Source of the DNA: Alteromonas sp047556435 | GTDB taxonomy: Bacteria; Pseudomonadota; Gammaproteobacteria; Enterobacterales; Alteromonadaceae | NCBI RefSeq assembly: GCF_047556435.1 | Contig: NZ_CP180210.1 | Coordinates: 3,720,001 to 3,784,000, forward strand | Length of the DNA stretch: 64,000 nt | Direction of reading: 5' to 3' | Shown here: positions 40,504 through 49,767 of the stretch, in pieces | Layout: each line of letters opens with the position of its first letter | Numbering within the stretch: the stretch's first letter is position 1 | Program-made: the position numbers and the translations under genes | Notes under the pieces: model-generated | The model's input: only the letters and a program-made list of their open reading frames with translations | The model's database searches: none | What the model was told of the DNA's origin: nothing

Positions 40504-41619
40504 TTACTCAAAACCATTAGTTATTGAAATAACTCGATTAACTGATTCGTTGTCTAGTATAGGGCTAATGGGTAAACTTAAAACTTCTCTGTGAATGGAT
40601 TCTGTAATCGGGTAACTTTGATGTTTCCAATCTTTGTAGGCTCGTTGATGATGCGGTGCAATGGGATAGTGAATCAGGCTTTGAATACCATGCTCAGATA
40701 AATAGGATTGCAATTTTTCACGTAACTTAGTGCGTATGACAAATAAATGCCACACACAATTTCCAGGTGTAAGAGGTGTACTATTTGGGAGCATAGGTAA
40801 AACGATCGCATCGTTTTTAATCCCATTAATATACATAGCTGCGATTTCTTGGCGCCGCTTTGTTTCATTATCTAAGTTCTTGAGTTTAACTCGTAATAAT
40901 GCGGCTTGCATTTCATCTAAACGGCTGTTTACGCCTTGATATAAATTTTCATATTTTCTATGGCTTCCATAGTTTCCTAAAGCACGAATCGCCTGTGCCA
41001 ACTCGTCGTCGTTTGTAGTCACTGCGCCCGCATCGCCCAATGCCCCTAAATTTTTGCCAGGATAAAAGCTAAAACCAGAAGCATCGCCCCAGTTGCCAGC
41101 TCTGCGACCATGCATTTGGGCGCCATGGGATTGTGCTGAATCTTCAATCACTAACAGATTATGCTTTTGAGCGATGGAATTAATGGTTGGCATATCGGCA
41201 AGCTGACCGTACAAGTGAACCGCCAAAATCGCTTTGGTATTTGGAGTAATGGCTAGCTCAATTAGCGTTGAGTCTAAATTGTAGGTGTGTTCATTTGGTT
41301 CCACCAAAATGGGCTTTAACCGGCTTTCGGTGATGGCGAGAATACTAGCAATATAAGTATTCGCAGGTACAATGACTTCATCGCCTTCTTTAAGTTTACC
41401 TAGTTCTTTGTAAGCTCTTAGTGTCAGAATCAAGGCATCCAATCCATTTGCTACACCAATAGCGTGCTTAGTGCCGCAGTATTCAGCGAACTCTTGTTCA
41501 AAGGCTTTGACTTGTTGCCCTTGGACATACCATCCAGAATCAATCACGTCTGTAGCTGCTTTAATCAATTCATCCCTGTACTGGGCATTAATGCCTTTTA
41601 AATCTAAAAATGGAATCAT
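40504..41619 (-). CDS. fdtB: dTDP-3-keto-6-deoxyhexose 3-aminotransferase (FdtB/QdtB-like)
   Basis: 371 residues, DegT/DnrJ/EryC1/StrS family PLP enzyme. The Schiff-base lysine is K189 in FYPGKNLGALGD; EDSAQSHGA at 159-167 binds the cofactor. With FdtA upstream it would aminate C3 of the dTDP-3-keto-6-deoxyhexose. The start overlaps the acyltransferase stop by 4 nt. Whether the product is Fuc3N or Qui3N depends on the FdtA/QdtA-type isomerase and cannot be told here. Confidence 0.85.
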   Translation of the reverse strand: MIPFLDLKGINAQYRDELIKAATDVIDSGWYVQGQQVKAFEQEFAEYCGTKHAIGVANGLDALILTLRAYKELGKLKEGDEVIVPANTYIASILAITESRLKPILVEPNEHTYNLDSTLIELAITPNTKAILAVHLYGQLADMPTINSIAQKHNLLVIEDSAQSHGAQMHGRRAGNWGDASGFSFYPGKNLGALGDAGAVTTNDDELAQAIRALGNYGSHRKYENLYQGVNSRLDEMQAALLRVKLKNLDNETKRRQEIAAMYINGIKNDAIVLPMLPNSTPLTPGNCVWHLFVIRTKLREKLQSYLSEHGIQSLIHYPIAPHHQRAYKDWKHQSYPITESIHREVLSLPISPILDNESVNRVISITNGFE

Positions 41620-42173
41620 GTATCTTTCTTAATAATTGTGTTATTAATAATTTCGTACTCTAGGTTGCATGAAGAACAACTAAAGTCTTCTAGCTTAGAC
41701 CCACACTCACAAACCCAGCCACAGTGTTTGGCAGGATTTCCATAGACAAGTGCGTGAGCAGGAATATCTCTAGTCACCACACTTCCAGCCCCAATAAGCG
41801 CATATTCGCCTATAGAAATGCCCCCAACAATCGTAGCATTAGCACCAATAGAGGCATAATTCCTAACAGTAGTTTTGAGAAACTCTGATGGCCGCTGCTT
41901 TGACCTCGGGGTAAAGTCGTTGGTAAAAGTCACATTCGGACCGATAAATACATTATTCTCAATTCTCAAGCCATCCCATATTTGAACACCAGATTTGACT
42001 GTTACATTATCCCCAATGACGACATCGTTTTCAATTAGCGTTAGCGCATTAATATTGCAGTTAGCACCAATTTTCGCTTGTTTTAATACGACACTGAACT
42101 GCCAGATGGTGGTACCTTCTCCGATTAAATCTGTTTGCACATCGGCTAGCGAGTGAATTTTAATGTTGCTCAC
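41616..42173 (-). CDS. fdtC: dTDP-3-amino-3,6-dideoxyhexose N-acetyltransferase (FdtC-like)
   Basis: 185 residues of left-handed beta-helix hexapeptide repeats (IGANCNINALTLIE, IGDNVTVKSGVQIWDG, IGANATIVGG). It most likely acetylates the 3-amino group. Its last 35 residues carry four cysteines (CECGSKLEDFSCSSCNLEY), a probable zinc ribbon also seen in WbpD-like relatives. It overlaps fdtA by 14 nt and fdtB by 4 nt. Confidence 0.82.
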   Translation of the reverse strand: MSNIKIHSLADVQTDLIGEGTTIWQFSVVLKQAKIGANCNINALTLIENDVVIGDNVTVKSGVQIWDGLRIENNVFIGPNVTFTNDFTPRSKQRPSEFLKTTVRNYASIGANATIVGGISIGEYALIGAGSVVTRDIPAHALVYGNPAKHCGWVCECGSKLEDFSCSSCNLEYEIINNTIIKKDT

Positions 42174-42558
42174 GTGCTTCCTTTACAAATTGTTGATATT
42201 CGCGAATGTAGTCGTTTTCATCATAATAGTCACTTGCTATAACCATTAAAACACAATCTGGAGTAAAGTCGTGCATTTCCCGCCAAATTAGTCCTTCAAT
42301 TAAAAGCCCCTTGGTTGAACTATCAAGAACGACTTCTTGCCGCTCAACCCCGTCATCCAAAATAAAGCGACAACTACCGGTCACACAAACCGCTACCTGT
42401 TTTAAATTCCTATGTGCATGGTAACCCCGGGAAACATTCTTCTTAGTAGCAAAAATATAATAAACACGTTTTATATCAAAAGGAATTGACCTGTTTGCTT
42501 CAAGAGCAACTAAAGAGCCTCTGCTATCACCCAACGGCGTAAATTCAATTATTTTCAT
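42160..42558 (-). CDS. fdtA: dTDP-4-keto-6-deoxyglucose 3,4-ketoisomerase (FdtA/QdtA-like)
   Basis: 132 residues, cupin of the WxcM-like family. GDSRGSLVALEANRSIPF, RGYHAHRNLKQVAVCVTG and GLLIEGLIWREMHDF are family-typical, with the paired histidines in the second segment. It moves the keto group from C4 to C3 of the RfbB product, opening the 3-amino sugar branch. Confidence 0.87.
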   Translation of the reverse strand: MKIIEFTPLGDSRGSLVALEANRSIPFDIKRVYYIFATKKNVSRGYHAHRNLKQVAVCVTGSCRFILDDGVERQEVVLDSSTKGLLIEGLIWREMHDFTPDCVLMVIASDYYDENDYIREYQQFVKEAREQH

Positions 42559-42599
42559 AGCAAACTTTATATAGTCCTAGTCGTGGCTGGTTTTTAAAC

Positions 42600-44519
42600 T
42601 TAAGTAATATTTGATGTACTTAATATTTTTTCTAAATTATGTTTTAAGGCTACTAAATCAGCCTCATAAATGTTATTCAAAGAACTGTAAGATTTTTGCT
42701 TTATCTTCATCGGAAGCTGCTTATGGTCAATTTTTAGGCTTGATGTAAATGAGGGCCAAAAATTAGCATCCACATCCTCACCAATCAATTCAACCAAAAC
42801 ACTTTCATCGCGCATAAAAATAGAATTTGTCAAGGCAGCACCTGATGCGCTAACAATCACTTTGGCCTCAGAAAAAATTGAAACCTGTTCATTTACACTT
42901 AAATCTTCAGGCTTAATTATTTTGAAACCATGCTCTATTAACATAGCTATGATTTGGTTCTCATTTTGGATCCGTCTATTTTTCGCATTACGTCTATCAA
43001 TATATATTAGCGACCTACTTTTTACCTTTTTACTCGATATTATCCCCTTTAATATTTGAAAATTATCAGAGCTTCTAGTTGGAACTTGATAAGGGAAAAG
43101 TAATGAATCAGCATAAGTCATTTCTGTCGGTGATAAGACAAATGGCTCCATGTCAGGAAAACTAGACTCCAGAAAAAACCGTTGAAACGGCATCAATTCG
43201 GAAAAAGGTAAATTTGACAAATAATATTTTAAAGAGCCATCGACAACGACCCTTTTAGAAACAGCCAATCGCAAATAGAAGTCGATTACATAATGATAAT
43301 AATTTGTCCAATTTAACGTCAGACAATTTAAAATTAAACTAATACTTTTATCCACTTTTTTATAAAACAAATAGACAGACTTTTTATCTTTTGAAAAAAT
43401 CATTGACTCTGAGTAACCATTAAGCCTTTTATAAGCTGATTCCAATATAAGGTATTTGCCGAATATTATTGCACCCTCTCCATTAAAAGCGGCATTCTGA
43501 AGAAGACTCAAACGGTTACCAACAATATTGAGATTGACAACCTTACCCGGGACACTATCCTCCGTCAATAATTCAATCCCTCTAACTTCTAAGCATTTTC
43601 GAGGAACTTCAGCTATAACCTCGGCTGTTTCTTTTGCTCTTAATACAAAATATTCAAGTTCCTCATAGATTAATTCAGGAAATTTAAAATCGATAACAAT
43701 TTTTAACTCTGAACCAGAATCCGCTTGTTTATTGACTTTTAAATCAACCTCGGAAACAACACCAAAAGAAGTTACTAATTCTATAGTTTTTACTAAAGAA
43801 GTTTCATCATAAAGGTACGCAATGCGTACACCTGAGTTACTTACATCAATAAAGTCAACCTGGCTATTTTGATTATAAATTTCTGTTTTCAAAGGAGCCT
43901 TTTTTTGTTCATAACTTTTTATAGTTAAATCTAACTCTTGATGCATTTGAGGATCAGAAAAAAAGTCTTTCAGTGCCAATGCACTAGCCACGTTGCCCTG
44001 TAGAGCATATAGTTTGGCTATAGCTAAAACTTTATTGCCTTCAATCTCGTTGCCAAATCCTATTAAATAATCAAAGACTTTTTTATTATTATAGAGGGCA
44101 AGATATACCTCTCTCAGAATGGCGGCGTTTTTCAAAAAATCCGAACTTAAATTTGATAAATAGTCAATGACTAATGTCGAGTTACCCGACAATCGATAAC
44201 ACCTGAAAACTCTAGTGATAATTCCCAAACCGCCACCGTTTTTAACAGCGACTAACAATACCTCAGCAGCTGCAGAGTATAGGTGCACTGCCTGATAGAC
44301 ATACGCAATTTCACTAAGGCCTTTAACAGTGTTAACTATTCCTTCATAGTGAGCGGCAATGATTAAAGCCTGCTTATAGTTTCTATTCGCACGTAAATAA
44401 GAAATACACTTTACAAACGACCTCTCACTTATTTCATTTCTTTCTACAAGTTGGAGAAGCTCGTTTACAAGGCAATCAGACCCATTTCCTTCAATAAATC
44501 TTTTTTCAAACTCGATCAA
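42600..44519 (-). CDS. GT61-family (DUF563) glycosyltransferase with long helical N-terminus
   Basis: 639 residues. The C-terminal 300 or so match family 61 transferases of capsule loci: NWTNYYHYVIDFYLR, SRSLIYIDRRNAKNRR, SEAKVIVSASGAALTNSIFM. The first 210 residues are helical and TPR-like (YKQALIIAAHYEG), followed by a beta-rich linker. No membrane segment. Overlaps the GT2-GT4 gene by 14 nt. Acceptor and donor are unknown. Confidence 0.8.
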   Translation of the reverse strand: MIEFEKRFIEGNGSDCLVNELLQLVERNEISERSFVKCISYLRANRNYKQALIIAAHYEGIVNTVKGLSEIAYVYQAVHLYSAAAEVLLVAVKNGGGLGIITRVFRCYRLSGNSTLVIDYLSNLSSDFLKNAAILREVYLALYNNKKVFDYLIGFGNEIEGNKVLAIAKLYALQGNVASALALKDFFSDPQMHQELDLTIKSYEQKKAPLKTEIYNQNSQVDFIDVSNSGVRIAYLYDETSLVKTIELVTSFGVVSEVDLKVNKQADSGSELKIVIDFKFPELIYEELEYFVLRAKETAEVIAEVPRKCLEVRGIELLTEDSVPGKVVNLNIVGNRLSLLQNAAFNGEGAIIFGKYLILESAYKRLNGYSESMIFSKDKKSVYLFYKKVDKSISLILNCLTLNWTNYYHYVIDFYLRLAVSKRVVVDGSLKYYLSNLPFSELMPFQRFFLESSFPDMEPFVLSPTEMTYADSLLFPYQVPTRSSDNFQILKGIISSKKVKSRSLIYIDRRNAKNRRIQNENQIIAMLIEHGFKIIKPEDLSVNEQVSIFSEAKVIVSASGAALTNSIFMRDESVLVELIGEDVDANFWPSFTSSLKIDHKQLPMKIKQKSYSSLNNIYEADLVALKHNLEKILSTSNIT

Positions 44520-47172
44520 AATAAACTCTCAAATAATTCTCAGCCATCCTATTGTTAGTATTATTGGCTATATTTTCAAACGCCGATTTCAAAAGTATTT
44601 GTTGACGTTTATTGACAATATCACGAGGCACAATATCAGTAAATATTTCATACGCCTTGAGTAAATCTGTACTTTCCAACACCCAACCTGCCCCAGATTC
44701 TTTTACACGCTGCGACAATGTCTGATATTCAGTTACAACTACAGGTAGGCCAACAGACCATAATTCGGTCAATGTATGGCACCATGTCTCGTTCCATATC
44801 GATAGAACTGCTCCAATGTGTGGCTTAATTTTTTTGACATGTTCTGCAAAATTTTCTCGTTTATATTCGCCATGAATGATAAGACGAGGGTGTTTGAACT
44901 GACCCAGAGAAGCACTCACACGCCCAAGAATATGAAATTCTATCAATGCTTTATCGTCCATATTTAAAATGCTTGAAATTATTTCACTACCCTTTGCTTC
45001 ACTGATATTACCTGGTACTAGAACCTTTAGGACATCGCCATCTTTGTATGGCTCCGCTAGTTGATAGATTTTTTTAAAATCTCGTCCGTGAGGAATTACA
45101 TAAAACTTTTTTTTATCGATTTTTAAATGTTTCAAAATAATATCTTTAGCACTTAGGTGTGTCGTGATAAAGGCATCACAAGGTGCTAAGGCTTCTTCTA
45201 GCTTCTCACGCCACCTGTAAACCCAACTATCTTTAAGCTTTGGAAACGCGTCACCGCCCCAAAGTTCCGGGGTGCAGTCACCTCCTGTATTGGTGCAATT
45301 TCCAGAGCAAAAGTTTCTTTCATTATCCAAAAGTTTAACAGTCGGGCAAACCGTATAGTAGTCATGAAAAGAGTTAAATACCCTCGCGCCACATAACTTT
45401 CCTAACTTGGGCAAATTTAATGAATGCCACGCTAGGTGTCTTATATGAACAAACTCATAATCATACTTTGTCAACCAGCTATACAAAACTTGGTCATATT
45501 CGTGTGAAATATGTGTAAGTGGATCAACCTCGTGACTCAATACATGCCTTTCTACTAATTCGCCATCATGCCCTATGCGAATTTTGTATAGTGACATTAC
45601 TTTAGCGTCACAATGCAACAGCCAGGGCTCTACTTCTTTTGACACTGATAACATGAGATCACGATTAGTTTGCGGTGTTCCCCCCGTTAAGGTAGAAATT
45701 ACGAATAACCCACGTGGCAATATTGAGGACTTTGCCTCTTTCATCGCAGATAACGCGCAATATCGAGCAAGATTGATAAGCGGGTTGTTAGTGAACACGG
45801 ACGTCGACTTTTTATAATCAGGATAGCGTTCATCGATTATCTTTCTGCCAGCCGCCATTAAATCCGTTTTTGCTTCTCCAAAACTTTTATTTCTATCGTG
45901 AAACACATAAGTTCTGTCATCAATAATATTTAACCAACCTTTGGAACGCGCTCTCATACAGAAATCGTTCTCTTCACCGTATCCTCGGGGAAACGCTTCT
46001 TCATCAAGTGTTCCGATTTCGTTCAGGCACTGTCTATTAATATAAAGACAAAAACCGTTACCGGTTGGAACTGTTGGATAAAGTCCCAATGAGGCTCTTC
46101 TAAAAGCAACCGCATAATTCTCTTCACTTACGCCATCAGGAAGATCGTTGTCATTACCTATTTTGGGAGCTGAAAAAGCGCCAGCTCTGTCAGACATAGG
46201 TGTAACTGTTGCGACTTTTGGATAGATAGATGCTGCTGCTCTTAGGCCCTCGAGCCAGCGCGGCGTTACCCTTGCATCTGAATTAAGCAAGACAACATCA
46301 TTTGTTCCGGCTAAAGCAATACCTTTGTTTACCGTACGAGTAAAACCAAGGTTGCTTTCATTGTGAAATATCCTGATGTTCTTTATTTGCTTTGACTTTT
46401 CAAGTATCTCAAAAACTTCTTTATCTGTGCTTGCATCATTAATTAAAATTATGTCTGTATCGCTAGATGTGAATCGTTGTAATCGTTTTATGCAGGTCTT
46501 TACATCTTCTGCCGCATTATAGATAGGGACAATAATAGATATGGGTCGATTATTTTTCAATTTAGGAGTAAAACAATTAACTTTATCGTACTTAGCTTCC
46601 ATTTCAAAATTAGCGAAATCATCGCCGGTAGGCCACTTTAATGTAATTCTCCGAGACCCACCTATAAACATTTCTGGAGGAAAGACAATCTTATAACCAC
46701 CTTTTCCTGCCGATTTCTTATGCCTCTTTAAATCAGCTCTCGAGAGAGAGTTTTTATTTTTACCGAAATAAACGTCATCAACATATATATCCAGATCGAA
46801 AATAGATGAAGGGTTATTTCGATTAACAGCCCACCCCACTACCATGCCGTCTTGGAACATCTCGAGGCGCCCCTCATATACGGAGGTCTGATAAACTTTT
46901 GCTGCCTGCTTAGGGATAGAAGTTCGGGATAGCTCCTCTGAACGTATTGTTGGCTTGCTTTTCGTGGATTCTATTAGGTTCTCATTAATACGAAAAGCAT
47001 CTTGTTTCAAGTCTCTGGTATTTGGAATTAACCGGTCCTTTGCAATAGACAGGTTAATATCTATCAACTCTTTCAAGTCGGGATTTTCAGCAATAGCAGA
47101 TTCATAGAGCTGAATAGCCTTTTGGAATTCCTTTTCCCTAAAAGCAACGTTTCCTTTAGATAAGAGACTCAT
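44506..47172 (-). CDS. TPR - beta domain - GT2 - GT4 fusion glycosyltransferase
   Basis: 888 residues. A TPR-like pair fills 1-45; a beta domain with MVVGWAVNRNN lies at about 97-190; GT2 spans about 209-440 (ISIIVPIYNA, NSDA at 297-300, GYGEENDFCMRA at 397-408); GT4-like spans about 480-880 (GNISEAKGSEII, ETWCHTLTELWSVGLPVV). Paralogue of the 828-residue enzyme at 33347-35833. Two active sites in one chain suggest addition of a disaccharide unit or a polymerising function. It overlaps the upstream propeller gene by 4 nt. Confidence 0.85.
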   Translation of the reverse strand: MSLLSKGNVAFREKEFQKAIQLYESAIAENPDLKELIDINLSIAKDRLIPNTRDLKQDAFRINENLIESTKSKPTIRSEELSRTSIPKQAAKVYQTSVYEGRLEMFQDGMVVGWAVNRNNPSSIFDLDIYVDDVYFGKNKNSLSRADLKRHKKSAGKGGYKIVFPPEMFIGGSRRITLKWPTGDDFANFEMEAKYDKVNCFTPKLKNNRPISIIVPIYNAAEDVKTCIKRLQRFTSSDTDIILINDASTDKEVFEILEKSKQIKNIRIFHNESNLGFTRTVNKGIALAGTNDVVLLNSDARVTPRWLEGLRAAASIYPKVATVTPMSDRAGAFSAPKIGNDNDLPDGVSEENYAVAFRRASLGLYPTVPTGNGFCLYINRQCLNEIGTLDEEAFPRGYGEENDFCMRARSKGWLNIIDDRTYVFHDRNKSFGEAKTDLMAAGRKIIDERYPDYKKSTSVFTNNPLINLARYCALSAMKEAKSSILPRGLFVISTLTGGTPQTNRDLMLSVSKEVEPWLLHCDAKVMSLYKIRIGHDGELVERHVLSHEVDPLTHISHEYDQVLYSWLTKYDYEFVHIRHLAWHSLNLPKLGKLCGARVFNSFHDYYTVCPTVKLLDNERNFCSGNCTNTGGDCTPELWGGDAFPKLKDSWVYRWREKLEEALAPCDAFITTHLSAKDIILKHLKIDKKKFYVIPHGRDFKKIYQLAEPYKDGDVLKVLVPGNISEAKGSEIISSILNMDDKALIEFHILGRVSASLGQFKHPRLIIHGEYKRENFAEHVKKIKPHIGAVLSIWNETWCHTLTELWSVGLPVVVTEYQTLSQRVKESGAGWVLESTDLLKAYEIFTDIVPRDIVNKRQQILLKSAFENIANNTNNRMAENYLRVYFDRV

Positions 47173-48827
47173 TTATTTTTCCTATTAATACTAATTTTTA
47201 AATCAACAATAGAAGCTCTACTTGAAAGTTGGAAACTTCTCTCAGTCAAATCTCCAGTAGGTTGTTCATTGTACTGCACAAATAAACTCAAAATCCCTTC
47301 AGAATACCACCTTTTTTTATCTACAACAGGCTCTGAAAATCCCACTGGATAGTCATACAATTGCTGTATATTTTCATTTCGAAAGATATATAGAGGAGCT
47401 TGAAGAAAAGTGAGAGACAACTTATATTCTGTCTCAATTCCACTGTGGATAATGTATAAGTTGTCATATTCATCAATTAACACTTCTGGCCTTGAGATGG
47501 GTACAGGCAAAGTTCCTCCTCCCTGAATATTAAATTTTGTGGTATGGTTAGAAACAACATTCTTTACCCACTCATGACCATTGTAATAAATATGCAAATA
47601 CTGAGGCACACCTGTACGATCGTTTGCATATGTTATAACGTGGGGGCTTCCTTTGCTATCAACAACCATGCTTGTTTGATTCATCAAATTTGAACATGGC
47701 GGTATAGGACAAATTACTTCACTATTTACCTGCGTTATTGGCAGTTTATATCCCTTATTATTGGAAGAATACCAGTGAAACCCATCATCATAACTCACCG
47801 CGTAACCGATATTGATATTGTTTACCAACAATGACTCATCAAAATAGTCTGTTCTCCAACAATAGCTTAAGTGAAGGTTACCATAACTGTCCTTGACCGG
47901 GTTGTTCCAATAAGCATTGCTTGTCCAAGGACTGTTTGTAGCTCCGCTTAAAATAGGATGAGGATAGTCGTACCAACAAAGCGTATTCTCATCATACCAC
48001 TTGAGGTAAGCTGTCCCACTTCTCCAGTTACCGTCACGATATAACATCATTAGCGGTGACTCATTTTCGGGCAGTATGAAGGTAGGATAAGTCACCTTAT
48101 CTTCTTTATTAGAAGTCATCGAAAGTTCGCTGGTCCAGCTTGATATACAAAGTGGCTTTTCCGTGCGGCGATATTTCAGCCTTGACCCATGATGTTCATA
48201 AGAAATATGGATATATCGATCTCTGTCAATTCCAATACTAATACTATTATGCGCATCTTGCAGACGGTAGGTTCCCTCTAAATCGTAAGTAGCAACACTT
48301 CCCGTAACTGTATTTCTTGAAATAATTCTTAATATCGAAGGACTTGCATAAAACGCAGTAAACTGAATTTTATCAATTGTAACAATCGATTCTTGACGAA
48401 AAATGACGGTATTTACTGAAGTACCAGACCAAGCATGTCCTAGAGCGACTTTGCCGAGAATTTTTATATTAATAAATAACTCAGGTTTATAGTTATTTCT
48501 TGACAATATAGAATCGAATTCGTTATAAGTTTCTCCGGAGAATGTAGCTAATGCGTCGGAAAAAAATTGTGAGTCATATTCATGAAACAAAAATGTATTA
48601 AAAACATTTTTCTTATATTGAAGAATGGCTAGAAAAAACCACTTTATATCTGAATTTGAAAAGCCTAACTGTTCGAGCCTGCATTTTAAAAACGTTAAAT
48701 TACTCAAACCTTTTTTATCTTCTTCAACGATAGAACGTAAAAGTAAATAAACGACATTAAACTCTAAATCTGAATGAACCAACAACTTCTTTAAAATTTC
48801 TTTAGGTGAAAAATCAATTGAGCTCAT
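47169..48827 (-). CDS. BNR_4-type beta-propeller protein in the glycan operon
   Basis: 552 residues from ATG 48827, one nt after the upstream stop (TAATATG); the longer frame overlaps that gene. The first 100 residues are helical. Then comes a propeller with repeated strands such as NSISIGIDRDRYIHISYEHHG, VKDSYGNLHLSYCWRT and VVDSKGSPHVITYAND, typical of the BNR repeat-containing family (PF15892) related to polysaccharide lyases and rhamnosidase-like enzymes. No signal peptide, so it seems cytoplasmic. It may bind, trim or modify the glycan; function inferred. Confidence 0.7.
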   Translation of the reverse strand: MSSIDFSPKEILKKLLVHSDLEFNVVYLLLRSIVEEDKKGLSNLTFLKCRLEQLGFSNSDIKWFFLAILQYKKNVFNTFLFHEYDSQFFSDALATFSGETYNEFDSILSRNNYKPELFINIKILGKVALGHAWSGTSVNTVIFRQESIVTIDKIQFTAFYASPSILRIISRNTVTGSVATYDLEGTYRLQDAHNSISIGIDRDRYIHISYEHHGSRLKYRRTEKPLCISSWTSELSMTSNKEDKVTYPTFILPENESPLMMLYRDGNWRSGTAYLKWYDENTLCWYDYPHPILSGATNSPWTSNAYWNNPVKDSYGNLHLSYCWRTDYFDESLLVNNINIGYAVSYDDGFHWYSSNNKGYKLPITQVNSEVICPIPPCSNLMNQTSMVVDSKGSPHVITYANDRTGVPQYLHIYYNGHEWVKNVVSNHTTKFNIQGGGTLPVPISRPEVLIDEYDNLYIIHSGIETEYKLSLTFLQAPLYIFRNENIQQLYDYPVGFSEPVVDKKRWYSEGILSLFVQYNEQPTGDLTERSFQLSSRASIVDLKISINRKNK

Positions 48828-48828
48828 A

Positions 48829-49767
48829 TTATTTTCTATTCTTATATTCCACAGATTCAAAAATACTTTTGATCTCTTCAACGTCATTATCAATAGAAGA
48901 TAAACAAGATATCATCGCCGCGTTTTTAAGTCTAAGCTGCGTTATATCCTTACGTAACTTCGACTCAGAGCTCCTAGAGATACTTAAGTCTCTTTTGGCT
49001 TTCAACATGATTGTATTCAGAGTATAAAGCTGACGTTGTAAATCTGCTACTCTCTCTTCGTTAGCGTCGCTACTTAGATCCTCACTACTTCCTAAAGATT
49101 TGTAGTTTGAATTAATTGCTGCTGACACAGAACGTCTTTTAAAAGTCAGGTAAATAAAATCTGAACTAGCCTTCGTAGAAGAAAGCAGACTAAAACCTAT
49201 AGCACTGAAACGTTCTATAATAGAACTTTCGCTTTCAAAACCGGCATCCAAGCTAAAAACGTATACTCGGCAAGTGATAAAAGAAAAATTAACTAGCAAA
49301 CCAACATCGTGCAACTTCTTAAGTAATCTCAATACAGACCATGGATAATCAAGAAATAGAGCGTTTTCTTCGTAATGATTTAGAGAATAATTACCGAGCA
49401 CATCCGCTATGTTTTTGGATTGAAGTACAGAGCTTTTTGAAGTCTTACGTAAGAAGGGATATACTCGTAATAGCTCAGTTTGAGTTACAACATTATTGTA
49501 CTCTATACCTTCGAACTGAAATAACTCAGAAGGACCTTCCATTTCAGTAACCAGTGAATCATGAATACTAACTGATGATTCATTAAAAAACTTTGTTCGG
49601 TAATCATCAACTACACTCTTACTTGCAATATATATATTCGTTTTTCTTGAAAATTTAAAATTTTCTACATTAACTATACTCGAAGTAAAGTAAAACGTAT
49701 TGTCGATACTGCCAAATTCGAGAGAGTTGTAAAAATCAATCATTTTTAACACCCTTTTGTTACTCAA
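48829..49767 (-). CDS. Unrecognised protein with C-terminal coiled coil
   Basis: 312 residues, A/T-rich codons. The first 215 residues look like a mixed alpha/beta domain (YIASKSVVDDYRTKFF, LDYPWSVLRLLKKLHDVGLL), loosely reminiscent of FkbM-like methyltransferases but without a clear SAM motif. Residues about 230-310 are a coiled coil. The start overlaps the upstream stop by 4 nt (ATGA); ATG 49743 with AAAGGGTG before it is an alternative. Function unknown. Confidence 0.6.
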   Translation of the reverse strand: MSNKRVLKMIDFYNSLEFGSIDNTFYFTSSIVNVENFKFSRKTNIYIASKSVVDDYRTKFFNESSVSIHDSLVTEMEGPSELFQFEGIEYNNVVTQTELLRVYPFLRKTSKSSVLQSKNIADVLGNYSLNHYEENALFLDYPWSVLRLLKKLHDVGLLVNFSFITCRVYVFSLDAGFESESSIIERFSAIGFSLLSSTKASSDFIYLTFKRRSVSAAINSNYKSLGSSEDLSSDANEERVADLQRQLYTLNTIMLKAKRDLSISRSSESKLRKDITQLRLKNAAMISCLSSIDNDVEEIKSIFESVEYKNRK

